DNA of 64,000 nt from Larix kaempferi (taxonomy: Eukaryota; Streptophyta; Pinopsida; Pinales; Pinaceae): positions 7,985,001-8,049,000 of the forward strand of contig BSBM01000140.1 of the NCBI GenBank assembly GCA_027924585.1. Reading direction: 5' to 3'. Positions 32,151 through 42,239 of this stretch are shown piece by piece. Every line of letters begins with the position of its first letter. Position 1 is the first letter of the stretch. A model generated the notes under the pieces. The model searched no databases, had not been told where the DNA came from, and saw only the letters and a list, made by a program, of their open reading frames with translations. The position numbers and the translations under genes were made by a program.

Positions 32151-33002
32151 CTACAAAAGGAGGGCCATTTGATCTATAGTCTTCTTCATACATGAACTTT
32201 CGGGATGAAAGCCACGGTTACAATAAGTACATTTAGATTTTTGGTTACCTTCTTTGCCCTTTTGCTTGGATTTCGAACTGGATGGTGCATCCGTTTGCTT
32301 GCCTTTGTCTTTTTGCTTGTGAGGCTCGAATTTGGGCTTCTCCTTCTTTAGCTTTCCTTTACCATTCGAGATCTTGGGTCCTTGAACAAATAGGGCTGAA
32401 TCTTTGGAGCTTATGGACCCCATTTGAATCAACTTGTCATGCTCTTTCGTAACGGACTCAATGAAGGCATTCAAGGTAGGCATCTTCCAATTCGGGGTAG
32501 TTAGCCGACCGGAATTGAAAGTAGAGACAAATACCGAATAATATTTCCCAAGCTTGCTTAGAATGGAGATGATCAACTGTTTATCCTCTTTGATAACACC
32601 ACTGTTCTTCAATTGCAAGTTCAAGTTCTTGAATTTTGTGAAGAATTCATTGATGGTCTCGAAATTCTTAGGATTAAGGCCAATCAATTCATTCTCTAAT
32701 TGAAAAGCCCTAAGCTCATCCTGCTTGCCGAATAGTGTCTCAAGTTGCTCCCATATGGCTTTTGGAGTCTTCAATCCGCTGAGATGGAAGTGAAGATCCT
32801 TGGATATGGAGAGACAAAGAAGACCGTAAGCTTCATCAAGCTTGTTGTAGTGTTTAGTTCTTTCTGCTACATTGTTTGGCTCCAATTCAAGACCAAGAGT
32901 GACTCGGTAGTAACCTTTTGAACGTAATATGATCTCCATATCATCTTTCCAATCAAAATAATTGAATGGGGTGAGGATAGGCTTTGAAGAAGAGTATTCC
33001 AT
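32151..33002 (-). CDS. gag: Copia-B gag
   Basis: This is the copia capsid-nucleocapsid protein of 283 residues from ATG 33002 (MEYSSSKPILTPFNYFDWK). An in-frame ATG at 33041 is also possible, and the frame opens at a TTG at 33203. The capsid block FGKQDELRAFQLENELIGLN is at about residues 103-122, and ILSKLGKYYSVFVSTF follows at about 152. A Lys-rich basic stretch leads to a knuckle CTYCNRGFHPESSC near residue 260 (CX2CX4HX4C). It ends at TAG 32151-32153, in the same frame as pol 25 codons later. Confidence 0.92.
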   Translation of the reverse strand: MEYSSSKPILTPFNYFDWKDDMEIILRSKGYYRVTLGLELEPNNVAERTKHYNKLDEAYGLLCLSISKDLHFHLSGLKTPKAIWEQLETLFGKQDELRAFQLENELIGLNPKNFETINEFFTKFKNLNLQLKNSGVIKEDKQLIISILSKLGKYYSVFVSTFNSGRLTTPNWKMPTLNAFIESVTKEHDKLIQMGSISSKDSALFVQGPKISNGKGKLKKEKPKFEPHKQKDKGKQTDAPSSSKSKQKGKEGNQKSKCTYCNRGFHPESSCMKKTIDQMALLL

Positions 33003-33413
33003 TGCAAGGATTGAGTCAACTGATGAAGATGAAGCTTGCATGCAGACTAGAGCGAATGGAATTGCTGTAGAAAGGCTTGCATGCAGAAGGTAGCGAATGC
33101 AATTGGAGGAGACAATAAACCTGCAAATCACATCAAAACAACCACAATAAGGTCGAACAATCCACCCTTTGAGAGTTGCATCACACCTGGGATTGGATTT
33201 CAAGCAATGTTGAATAGGTCCAATGTATCAGATCCAGGAATTATGTGGTAACTCAAGCTTCTGGAGTGGTATTGGAATATTTTTCAAGTTTTGCATGCAC
33301 AGGAGCGAATGCCCTTGAGATATCTCATGCCAAACTTTTTGCAATTTTTAGCAATTCAGTCAAATCTTCTTGTATAAACACCTGTAGAAAAGAGATCTTG
33401 TCCCTGCAATGGA

Positions 33414-33423
33414 TCTGATACCA
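33414..33423 (-). promoter_or_regulatory. Copia-B primer-binding site
   Basis: On the minus strand TGGTATCAGATCC directly follows the 5' LTR. The first ten bases fit the initiator-Met primer site. Confidence 0.85.
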
Positions 33424-34218
33424 TGTAAAATTAGTCACAGCAGATCTAATGAACAAGTAAATCAATCACAACAGATGAACATAGAAAATATGGTGCAAAA
33501 CTGTGCAAAACATGCAGCAGTGCTCTCTATCCCAGAAAGGGTGAATGAATTACAATAGATTACAATGCAATCCAATGCTGTCAATGAGCAATTCGAATTG
33601 ACTAAGTAGGCCATTCGAATCACTGAATGGAGTAGCTTGACTCTGTCTAGGAGTCCTCATAAATCATCGGTGGTACTCATCAATCACAACCACCAGTCAT
33701 CCAGGTGTCAATCTGAGTCTAACTGAGCATAATAAATGTAACTGAAGTGTGTAGCACTGATATAGGATCTGGAGGCTCAGTGGGGGCGCATGGGAGGCTA
33801 ACTGAAGTCAGAACAAGTCACCTAATCGAACTGGAGGTCAAACGGAAGTGATACAGTCAGTCGGGAGTGAAACTAGCCTCAAATCAGGGAGAATCGGAGC
33901 TAACTGAATGTAACTGGAGTGAATCTGCAGTGGTAGGTGAACAAGTGCGCCCTTCTCTGGCAGTAGGTGAGAAGAGGGCGCCTTTCAGCTTAGGAGGGCT
34001 AAAACTCTGTGGTAAGTGGCTCCCGGGTGCTAGAAGAAGGTGGATAAGGTGCTGGAGGCATCAAACTGGTGACTGGGATGCATGCCTGTGCATGCAAGAT
34101 CCTGAAATAGATCATATCCTGAAATAGATGATCCTGAAATAGATCATATCCTGAAATAGATCATGCAAGATCCTGAAATAGATGATGTATCCCGAAATAG
34201 ATGATGGATATCCGAACA
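33424..34218 (-). repeat. Copia-B 5' LTR
   Basis: This 795-bp LTR is almost identical to 27952-28746. The four differences I see are at the AGAAGAAC/AGATGAAC, GGTGCC/GGCGCC, GATGATATCC/GATCATATCC and CCAAACA/CCGAACA sites. Confidence 0.97.
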
Positions 34219-34223
34219 AGAGA

Positions 34224-34868
34224 AAGCTATGCCAAGTGTCATAACGTGACCTGTTTATGGGATAATACAGGAGAGCGAACTTGTACAGCGTGCCACGTGT
34301 CATTGGTTCAACTTCGGACTTTGAAAATTTTTCTTCAGATAGCCCAACCTGTTATCTTTCCATCTCGATAGGTCTGACCTCAATTGGATTCTCTGACAGA
34401 GAGTATTCCAAGTGTCGCAACATGATCTGTTTATAGGATAATACAGGAGAGATAACTTGTATGGCATTCCACATGTCACTGGTTCAACTTAGGCCTCTGA
34501 AAATTTTTACTGAGATATTACAGTTTGTGTACTACCTGTCACTTTTTATGAAATTTCATTTGGAGCTTCCTAGCCCAAGTTATGACCTTTTTCCCAAGGT
34601 CACCTAATTTTGACTCAGATCTGGAAGAGGCAGAAACTCTATATTGTACAGATCATAAATCACAATGTACAATGAACTAGAGGTTGTCCTTTGGACACAA
34701 GGTACATGGGGATCTGATCGTCGACCTGTAAAAGTTTCAGATCCGAAAACTTCGCCAAAATGGATTTATAGAGAAAGTGCTACGATGACTGGGTTTTGCT
34801 ATATCAAGCCCTAGCATCGTAAGTGCAACAAGTGTCATACATGCCATATCATGCCTTTTTTCAGGCTA
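34224..34868 (-). other. Copia-A leader, right of Copia-B
   Basis: This non-coding leader corresponds to about 45780-46430 of Copia-C in reverse. It contains a segment of about 176 bp repeated in tandem (CCAAGTGTC at 34232 and 34408). Copia-B lies in the member of this repeat family at its left. Confidence 0.75.
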
Positions 34869-34880
34869 GCTCTGATACCA

Positions 34881-35570
34881 TGTTAAATTTTCAGAATTTA
34901 CTTCAATCTGATCTAGGATATTAACTGAGAGAACAACATGTAGAGCAAATCTACAGCATATCAATCATGGACACAATAATGTAATCACATAAGAGACACA
35001 TAGTTTACTTGGGGAAAACCATAAAGGTGAAAAACCCCAATAACTTCCTCAGAGATAGATAGAGCAATGATACAACCAGAATACAAGAGATAGTCTTATC
35101 CTAGCAGTAGAGCCTCCTCCTCCACAAGTGAGCCACTCTCCAAAGTGTGAGTGAGAGAATAGAATGTGTAAAATGAGAGAGACACACTCTCTATTTATAC
35201 ACTAACTTGACTTGACCTTTACTCAACTAGGTCGGCCTTAACTTAACCACTTAACATAATGCTCACTGGGCCGACCCCCACTAGGGTGGTCTAATAACCC
35301 TTTGATCCACATGGATGACCCCCAATAGGGTGGTCTAATAACCCTTTGACCCACATGACTTATACAGGGCCGACCCCAACAAGGTGGTCTAATAACCCAT
35401 CAAGTATAAGTTACGACACTTACAATATAAATGACAACACTTCCGTATAGAGGAATAATAACATCTCTATAGGAATACAACCACTTCCGTATAGAGGAAT
35501 AATAACATATCTATAGGAATACAATATACATATATGTGAAATACATTCTAAAGTTACATATACATCAACA
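34881..35570 (-). repeat. Copia-A 5' LTR
   Basis: This 690-bp LTR is preceded on the plus strand by GCTCTGATACCA (34869-34880), the reverse complement of the iMet primer site. It is about 98 bp longer than its partner because of extra minisatellite units at about 35280-35390. Confidence 0.95.
35191..35199 (-). promoter_or_regulatory. TATA box in Copia-A 5' LTR
   Basis: On the minus strand GTGTATAAATAGAGAGTG. The same sequence is in the Copia-A 3' LTR and the Copia-C 5' LTR (45444-45452), so it is the family's core promoter. It is missing from the Copia-C 3' LTR. Confidence 0.7.
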
Positions 35571-36301
35571 AGCCACTCACTTATCTGACTATATTCAAAA
35601 GTGGCAAAGAAGAAAGAGGCTCATTAAAGACGACATCCCTCCCGAGTTCCTATTAGAGTGGTATCTCAAATCACTTCTTCCTTATATTTCTAAGGAAGTA
35701 GCAACTTCTGGGGTGTCCTCCGAAGAGGAAGCTATCATAAGGACCCAGCAGCTTGATCTGGTATATGCATAGTCTGAGCTCTTATATGAGATTATTCCTA
35801 ACGTACCGAGATCTAACACAGATCTAGGTAAACCCAATCCTGTACCACATGCTAATGACATTGTGGGTTCAGTAAATTCTGCAGCGTTTGAAGATTTAAC
35901 TAAGCAGGTTCATGCCTTATCTGTCAAATAGTCTGCTGCATAAGCAACTTTGGTTGCAACCTCCCCTTCACAAACAGAATCTGTACAACAAGTGTAGACA
36001 AATCAAAAGTGCCCTCGGTATCCCAACAACAACAAAAAGAAGGGCAATAAAGGGGAGGGGAACCACGAAAAGCCCAAAACCACAAAAAAATGCCGAGGAG
36101 GGAAAAAAGGATAAAAGGAAACTAAAGTTCCCTTGCAATTTATGCAAGGAATACCACCACACCCATCAATGCCCTCTGATGGAAGAAGCACAGAAGCTAC
36201 TCCATGATAAGAAACCAACTGTCTTAAAGGACCCATTCCCTCACGGACAAGGTTCAACTTCTGGAAACTCTAGTGCTGGGGGCACCCCTCGTGCCTCATG
36301 A
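35571..36301 (+). pseudogene. gag: Tat(+) gag, right part with nucleocapsid
   Basis: The gag frame resumes at codon GCC 35572 (THLSDYIQKWQRRKRLI), with the gag-typical EEAIIRTQQLDLV near 35730-35770. Stops follow at 35770 and 35928. The nucleocapsid lies in another frame (35912-36301): a Lys-rich stretch, then a knuckle-like CNLCKEYHHTHQC near 36136-36175. Confidence 0.85.
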
Positions 36302-37873
36302 GCTGATCAATCATTTATCAATATGGTTAATTTGGACACGCTTTTACAAACTCAAGCCAGAAACTATACTCCGAACTCGCAAGAAAGAGATAAGGATGTT
36401 CCTAAATCTTCTACCTTTCTCCACATCGAGAGACCAGTAGATCCATTGCCGAAGATTCTGAAAGGTGTCCTCAAATGGGCTATGCACAATCCTAACGTGC
36501 GGGATGCTTCTAACTACAATGTTGTGGAGGATTTATCCCAAACTCCTTGTGCCATGTCCACTTTATAAGTATTGTATAGTTTTCCATTACAACACAGTGC
36601 ACTTCTCGCAGCGATTAGGAGAGTAGACTCATCCAGTATGCTTTCTCGTTTTGATATGTCCAATATCAAACCCCAGTATCTATATCACGTCACTCTCCAA
36701 ATAGAAGTAGTCCATGGTGCCAAGACTATTGGACGAGTTGTTGTAGATGAGGTCATGTCTACGTGCGTAATGTCCATTTCTTGCTGGAAGGCTTTGGGCA
36801 CACCCGAATTAGCCCCCTTGAACACCTTGCTTACTGCCTTTGATGGAAAATCGTTCTGCCCACATGGAGTCTTACCATCATTTGATGTTGAACTTGCTGA
36901 TAAGATAGTGTATGTAGAGGTTGAAGTACTGGATGCTCCACTTGACTACAATTTGTTGTTAGGTAGGAGTTGGATGTATGCAATGCAAGCAGTGCCATCA
37001 TCTGTTTTTCGAGTCATAATGTTCCCTCACGAAGGCAAGATCATCACAATTGATCAACTTTCGTTTTCTCGAAAGAACAATGAGGCTTTGTCGGATTCAA
37101 CGATTCCGTTGGTTGATCAGTCTCACCCAACTAGTGAGAGTTTAGGAGTAGGGATTTATGGGTCATTAATGGGCACTTTTGACCTACTTGTTCCTGTTCA
37201 TTTTATTGGTTCTGAGGAGTGTTCATCGTCTCTGATTTTCACGGTTTGTCCAATGACGGATCCATGGATTCTCCCTACCGAATCGGAACCAGTAGTGCCC
37301 TTATCTGTTGTGGAAGTGGCCTACTTAGATTCACAACATGTTGCAGCAGAACATATCGTGGCTCCATTGGTCTCTGCCGAGTCAGATATGGACTATGCAC
37401 CGACATGGTCAGTGGACTCCATCCACTCTTTCAGCTGTCTAGATATTGTTTTTCCCTCTGATGAGGCTATTTTGGAAGCAATGATAGGCTTGGACCATCC
37501 TTCGGAACACATGCACCATAGGTCTTATTTTGTTCCCGATCTGGATAGGATAGAGAGAGGAGAGTTTTCAATGAGACCTGGTGGTAATGTTGATTTGTCA
37601 ACTATCCCTTCTACTTCAAAACCTGTTTATGCCAAAGGGAATATGGAAAGCATATCGAGAAATATTCCGATCAACATTTCCATCAAACCTGGATTTGTGG
37701 AAAACCTTTTCATTGGAGCAGATTGTTCTCCTGAGGAGATCACTTTGTACACTGATCTGTTTAAGGAATTCCGCGATGTTTTTTCCTGGTCTTATGAAGA
37801 GATGCCAGGCATCGACCCTGCCATTCTAGAGAATTTCATCACAACTTACCCAAACACTAACCCTGTGATATAG
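36302..37873 (+). pseudogene. Tat(+) aspartic protease and PR-RT linker
   Basis: A 433-codon frame (36572-37873) carries a retropepsin-like fold: GRVVVDEVMSTCVMSISCW at about 36730-36790, and LLLGRSWMYAMQA at about 36955-36990. The family normally has Asp-Asn/Asp-Gly-Ala/Ser-Ser here. This copy reads DEVMS, so the active-site glycine is gone. The long acidic linker ends in the pre-RT motif FKEFRDVFSWSYEEMPGID at about 37763-37820. Gag-linker sequence (RPVDPLPKILKGVLKWAMHN) lies just before, at 36430-36490. Confidence 0.8.
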
Positions 37874-38497
37874 AAGCTCCATCCAGTCAATCCTAGAAAA
37901 GAAGTAGCCGTTAAGGAAGAAGTCGAGAAGTTTCTCAAAGCCGGATTCATCTATCCAATTGCTATGACATAATGGATCTCAAACCTTGTTCTGGGACCTA
38001 AATAAAGCTTGTTCTAAAGATAATTACCCCACACCATTTATAGATCAAATTATCGATGCATGTGCAGGCCGTGAAATGTTTTCTTTCATGGATAGTTTTT
38101 CAGGATACAACCAGATTCAGATAAAACCGTAAGACCAACACGAGACAGCTTTCATTTGTCCTTAGGGGACCTTTGCTTATCAGAAGATTCCATTTGGCCT
38201 AAAGAATGATGGAGATACCTTTCAGCACGCAATGAACTTCGCTTTTCATGATATCAAACATGTAGTTGAACCTTATCTTGATGATCTCCCAGTGCGATCT
38301 CGCAAGAGACAAGATCACCCTGATCACTTAAGACTTGTGTTTGAAAGATGCAGATATTACAAGATTCGATTGAATCCTAATAAATGTGTGTTATGCATCG
38401 ATTCCGGACGTTTACTGGGTTTTATTATATCCAGTTGTGGTATCATGGTCGATCCACTTAAAGTTGAGGCTATTGTAAATCTGCCTCCTCCTTGAGC
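37874..38497 (+). pseudogene. Tat(+) reverse transcriptase, internal small deletion
   Basis: The RT N-terminus (EVEKFLKAGFIYPIA) is followed by stops at 37969 and 37999 and by a short deletion. Reading resumes at DNYPTPFIDQIIDACAGREM, FSFMDSFSGYNQIQI and the FGLKN block. The active site YLDDLPV is at 38274-38294 and LGFIISS near 38416. Stops also fall near 38129 and 38165. The sequence type (PTPFIDQIID, YLDDLPVRS) fits the Tat group. Confidence 0.86.
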
Positions 38498-39170
38498 CCT
38501 AAGACAACTTTAGAGTCTATAGGGTATGTCCAACTTCTTACGATGTTTTATCATTAACTATGCCAAAATCACAAAAGGTTTGATGAGACTGCTCAAACAA
38601 GATACCTATTTTCTTTGGGATGAGGCTGCTCAGACTTCGTTTGAGGGCTTGAAAAAGGCATTATTATCAACCCCCTTGTTGATCCTACCAGACTATATGA
38701 AGAATTTACTACTATATCTAGCTGCATCCGTATACATGATCGGCATAGTACTTGTTCAGGAGGATGACAAGCTCCAAGATCTTCTCATTTACTATCTGTC
38801 GCATGCCTTGATAGCTCCTGAGGTAAAGTGTTCTTATGTGGAGAAGTTGGCATTAGTTGTTGTCCATGTTGTTCAGAGGCTACGTCACTATATATTATTG
38901 TGATCTACCACAGTGATTGCTGAGGTCAACCCATTTCAATATGTTCTCACTCGATGTATCATCGGTGGAAAATTCAATAAATGGATTGTAAAGAATTTGA
39001 CATAGTTTTTCAATCGGCTAAGTCAAAGAAGTCACTGGTTTTCACCGAACTAATCTCTAAATTTTCTAGTGACATATTACACAATGAAGAAGAGTCATCA
39101 TTCCTAGATGAACACATCTTCCTTATTGTGTCTTCTGACCCATGGTATGGGGATATTTTAGTATATCTCT
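38498..39170 (+). pseudogene. Tat(+) gypsy-type RNase H
   Basis: This follows RT directly: MSNFLRCFIINYAKITKGLM, then FLWDEAAQTSFEGLKKAL and LLLYLAASVYMIGIVLVQED, then a YVEKLALVVVHVVQRLRHYI tail near 38840-38900. Stops at about 38901 break it. It continues as KWIVKEFDIVFQSAKSKKS at about 38970-39030. The first catalytic Asp position reads LAAS, so the domain looks inactive. Confidence 0.78.
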
Positions 39171-39175
39171 AGACT

Positions 39176-40386
39176 TTGAGGTGTCCTCCTACTTTCTCTA
39201 GGGATGAACGACGGAAACTGAAGAACCATGCAAAGAACTATCTCATCATTTCTGATACTCTATACAGATGTGGAATAGATTTCATTTTACGCCATTGTTT
39301 GACCTTAGAGGAAGCCGAAACAATATTGAATGATGCTCATAGTGGAGCCTATGGGGGTCATCTTTACTGGTTGGCAGCAACCCAGAAGATACTGCGTGCT
39401 GGTTATTTTTTCCCCACAATCTTCAAAGATTGTATGGAAACTATGAAACACTGTCAGCCATGTCATTTTTTCACCAAAAAGATTAGAGCACACCCAGCTC
39501 CTCTCCATCATGTGATTACAACAGGCCCCTTCACCAAATTGGAGATTGATTTCATGAATTGTAATCCAATTTCTATTGGAGGTCATCATCACATCATTGT
39601 TTTTGTTGACTACTTCACCAAGTGGGCCGAGGCAATGCCTACTGTCAAAGAAGATGGGGAAACAACTACTTACTTCGTATTTAACCAGATCATTGCTAGG
39701 TTTGGTGTACCCAAAGAGATCATTACAGACCATGGTTGACACTTTCAGAACAACATGATGACTGACTTATACACCATGTTAGGATTTTGGCAAAAACACT
39801 CGTCTTCATTTTATCCACAAGCGAATGGTCAGGTCGAAGCGGTCAATAAAACTTTGAAGAGCATTTTGCAAAGGACCGTAATGCCAGTCTAACCAACTAG
39901 CACATCATGCTGTATCCCTCTCTTTGGGCATACCAAACTAATTTCAAGACTACCACCGAGTTCTCTCCCTTCCAGCTTGCTCATGGGATAGATGCAGTTG
40001 TTCCGGTTGAATGCGAAATTCCTTCATTGAATTTGGTTGTCCAACTACTCCCCGAGACTTCAGTTTTAGAAGAACATTTGCTGCACCTAGAACATCTTGA
40101 TGAGAAGCTCCGTGACGCACTCACAACAAACAAAGTACATAAGAATCGATTTAAAGGTCAATATGATAAGTCTGTCAAACCTAGGTTTTTTCTCGAAGGA
40201 GACCTTGTTTTACTTTATGACCAAGACAAGGAACCTTTAGGAGTTGGCAAGTTTAAGTCAATGTGGCTTGGTCCTTACATAGTCTCTAAGGTTATAAAGA
40301 AGGGTTCTTACGAGTTGACAGGCTATGAAGGCAATAAGTTGTCAGAGCCTAGAAATGGTCTCTACTTGAAAAAGTACTATGCTTAG
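39176..40386 (+). pseudogene. Tat(+) integrase
   Basis: The zinc domain has HSGAYGGH and CMETMKHCQPC (39331-39465). The catalytic core has EIDFMN (39543-39560), IITDHG (39718-39736) and QVEAVNKTLK (39832-39862), giving Asp, Asp and Glu. A stop at 39737 follows TDHG and another is near 39890. The C-terminal part (39907-40386) contains FSPFQLAHGIDAVVPVE and the conserved LGPYIVSKVIKKGSYEL end. The domain is full length but interrupted. Confidence 0.9.
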
Positions 40387-40499
40387 GCCTATGTGATTTT
40401 TCATGTATTATAGTTGTACATTTTGTAGAGTTAGCTTTGCTTGTGGTTACATTATGTCTTATGTGTCTATTGCTTTGTGTTTCAGATTTCGACTGAATA

Positions 40500-40908
40500 G
40501 TTTATAGGATTTGCTGATGGTGTTAGTCACCACACCCATCAGTTTGCTGCAGCTGCCTGGGTTATTTACTCACCGACTAGACAATTAATCTCTTTGGGGG
40601 GGATTATTTAGGTCCCACAACGAACAATGTGGCTGAATACAACACAGTCATAGAGTTACTCTGAGATGCTCTTTACCATGGCATTTCACATCTGGAGGTA
40701 AGACTCAACTCGCAGCTGGTTGTGTTTTAGTTAATGGGTGAATATCAAGTTAGAGATCCTGTTTTGCTACATCAGTTCTTGTGAGTTAAGTTACTTGAGA
40801 GACAATTTGATTACACTACATATCAACACATTTCAAGAAATTTAAATGCACTAGCTGATTCATATGCAAATTATGTTTTAGATTGGGATCTGCATCATAC
40901 ACATCCAT
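40500..40908 (+). pseudogene. Tat(+) second, archaeal-type RNase H, downstream of integrase
   Basis: This reads FADGVSHHTHQFAAAAWVIY, a frameshift in the G run at 40597-40603, then TTNNVAEYNTVIELL, HGISHLEVRLNSQLVV, FDYTTYQHISRNLNALADS. These are the landmark blocks of the plant-Tat second RNase H: Asp in ADG, Glu in VAEY, and Asp in LADS. The third acidic position (usually Asp-Ser) reads Asn-Ser. Three stops break it. Position after integrase is unusual for the Tat elements I know, where it precedes integrase. Confidence 0.8.
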
Positions 40909-41125
40909 AATAAACAATTCACACATAAAGATAAGAACACACATGTAAATAAAGCCGATACTGTATATATAAGCGGTATCAAAAAACACATGAGTTTGAG
41001 TAATAATTATGTCACAGTGTCATATAAATATACAAAAAGGGATCGACGGCCTCAAAAAATATACATATATATGTCCTCTATGGAGAAGGAGGGGCCTATG
41101 CCATCTCTGCCATCTCTACCACAAC

Positions 41126-42184
41126 CTATCTGTAGTAGATGACTAGTCTCGCTACTTTTCTAAGCAGCCGAATCCATGCTAGGGGCACACCCACAACATC
41201 CTCCTGCATAGGGAGCGGCATCCGCTCGATATTGTATGTAGGGATGTCGTGAGTCAAACGACTCATCTTTCCCTCTATGTTCACCAACATGGAATCAGTT
41301 GCCCCTACAATGAATGGTCTTACAAAGGTACGAAGATGTCCATCAGGACACACAGGCCCAACATATGCAGAAGACAATTGATTCAGTATCTCAAACTCAT
41401 AAAAATATTACATATATAAAATGAAAAAATTAAATAATTTTTCAAAAATAAACTTACCTGTCTCTCCCCAGGTTGAGCCTGGAGGAAGAGCCAGCTCAGG
41501 ATCATGTCAGAAGTCCATACTCGTATATGGGAACTGCTCTAAAGCTGACACTTGCCGATCCCACCATGCCCAATAATCCTCAGCACTATGAGAAAGGTTT
41601 CTCTCGCCACCAGCTTGGCACTTGAAGATATCTCCCCAATGTATCATAAGGGGCTCATGAGGATTGAGCAAAGGGAAGGCCATCCCCAGACTCAATGCAG
41701 GTACCCTCTCAAAGAAGAAGGTACAGAGACTACTTCCGTAACCAAAGTTCTTTATCCTACCGGTTTTGCACTTGGAAAGCCGAAGTTTCATGTTTTCCAG
41801 CAAGCTAGAACACCAATCATAAACAATCCCATGCAAGCATTCCATACCCACATGCATATAGTTCCGTGAAGCAAGGTGTTGTGTTGCGCTTCCTCCCATC
41901 CGGTTCAGAATACTCAAGATAAATTTTAGTGGAAAGACCGCAATGCTTGCTATCAAAACTTGACTACCAGTCTTTTCAGTACCCGACACGCAGTAGGTAT
42001 TGACATAATCTTGCACGAAAAGGGAACCCACACTTCGAGAGGTACCTTTGAGATTTACCACCTCTCCTCTTTGAGAGAGACCAGTGATAAAGTAGATGTC
42101 ATCAATTGTGAGTTCGAGTATCTCCCCTTGGATATTGAACACACCTACATTGGCATCCCAATACTGTACCATCCTCTCAAGCAA
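41126..42184 (-). pseudogene. Antisense ORF 3' of Tat(+) pol
   Basis: A 225-codon frame (42184-41507, first ATG 42172) is followed by an 83-codon frame (41377-41126) in another phase that looks like the C-terminal part. Readable blocks are MVQYWDANVG, LTIDDIYFITGLSQRGEVV, LVGFVQ-like FVQDYVNTYC, and FIVGATDSMLVNIEGKMSRL in the second part. The TIDDIYFITGLS block suggests the plant-mobile-domain-like proteins seen in transposons. Tat-lineage elements such as Grande carry antisense ORFs in this location. Function is unknown. Confidence 0.65.
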
Positions 42185-42239
42185 TTGGGTTTGCGCTCAC
42201 ATATTGACCATTCAATAGAATTTTAATAGCCCACATCTT

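Larger units (their letters stand above)
27952..34218 (-). mobile_element. Copia-B, young near-intact Ty1/copia element nested in Copia-A
   Basis: The element is 6267 bp with two 795-bp LTRs and perfect TSD AGAGA (27947-27951 and 34219-34223). I find about four LTR differences, roughly 0.5%, far fewer than Copia-1. It has the iMet primer site, gag, a 1050-codon pol and a doubled polypurine tract. The only obvious coding defect is one in-frame TAG between gag and pol. It is the youngest and most complete element in the window. It lies in one copy of a duplicated segment of the Copia-A leader. Confidence 0.97.
22410..35570 (-). mobile_element. Copia-A, non-autonomous copia element, split by Copia-B
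   Basis: The LTRs at 22410-23001 and 34881-35570 flank it, with perfect TSD AGCCA (22405-22409 and 35571-35575). Without Copia-B the element is about 6.9 kb, as long as its sister Copia-C (6860 bp). It has the iMet primer site but no gag, protease or intact integrase. Only RT and RNase H remnants lie at 24660-25470, followed by two repeat arrays. Copia-C carries the same deletion joins. Confidence 0.95.
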
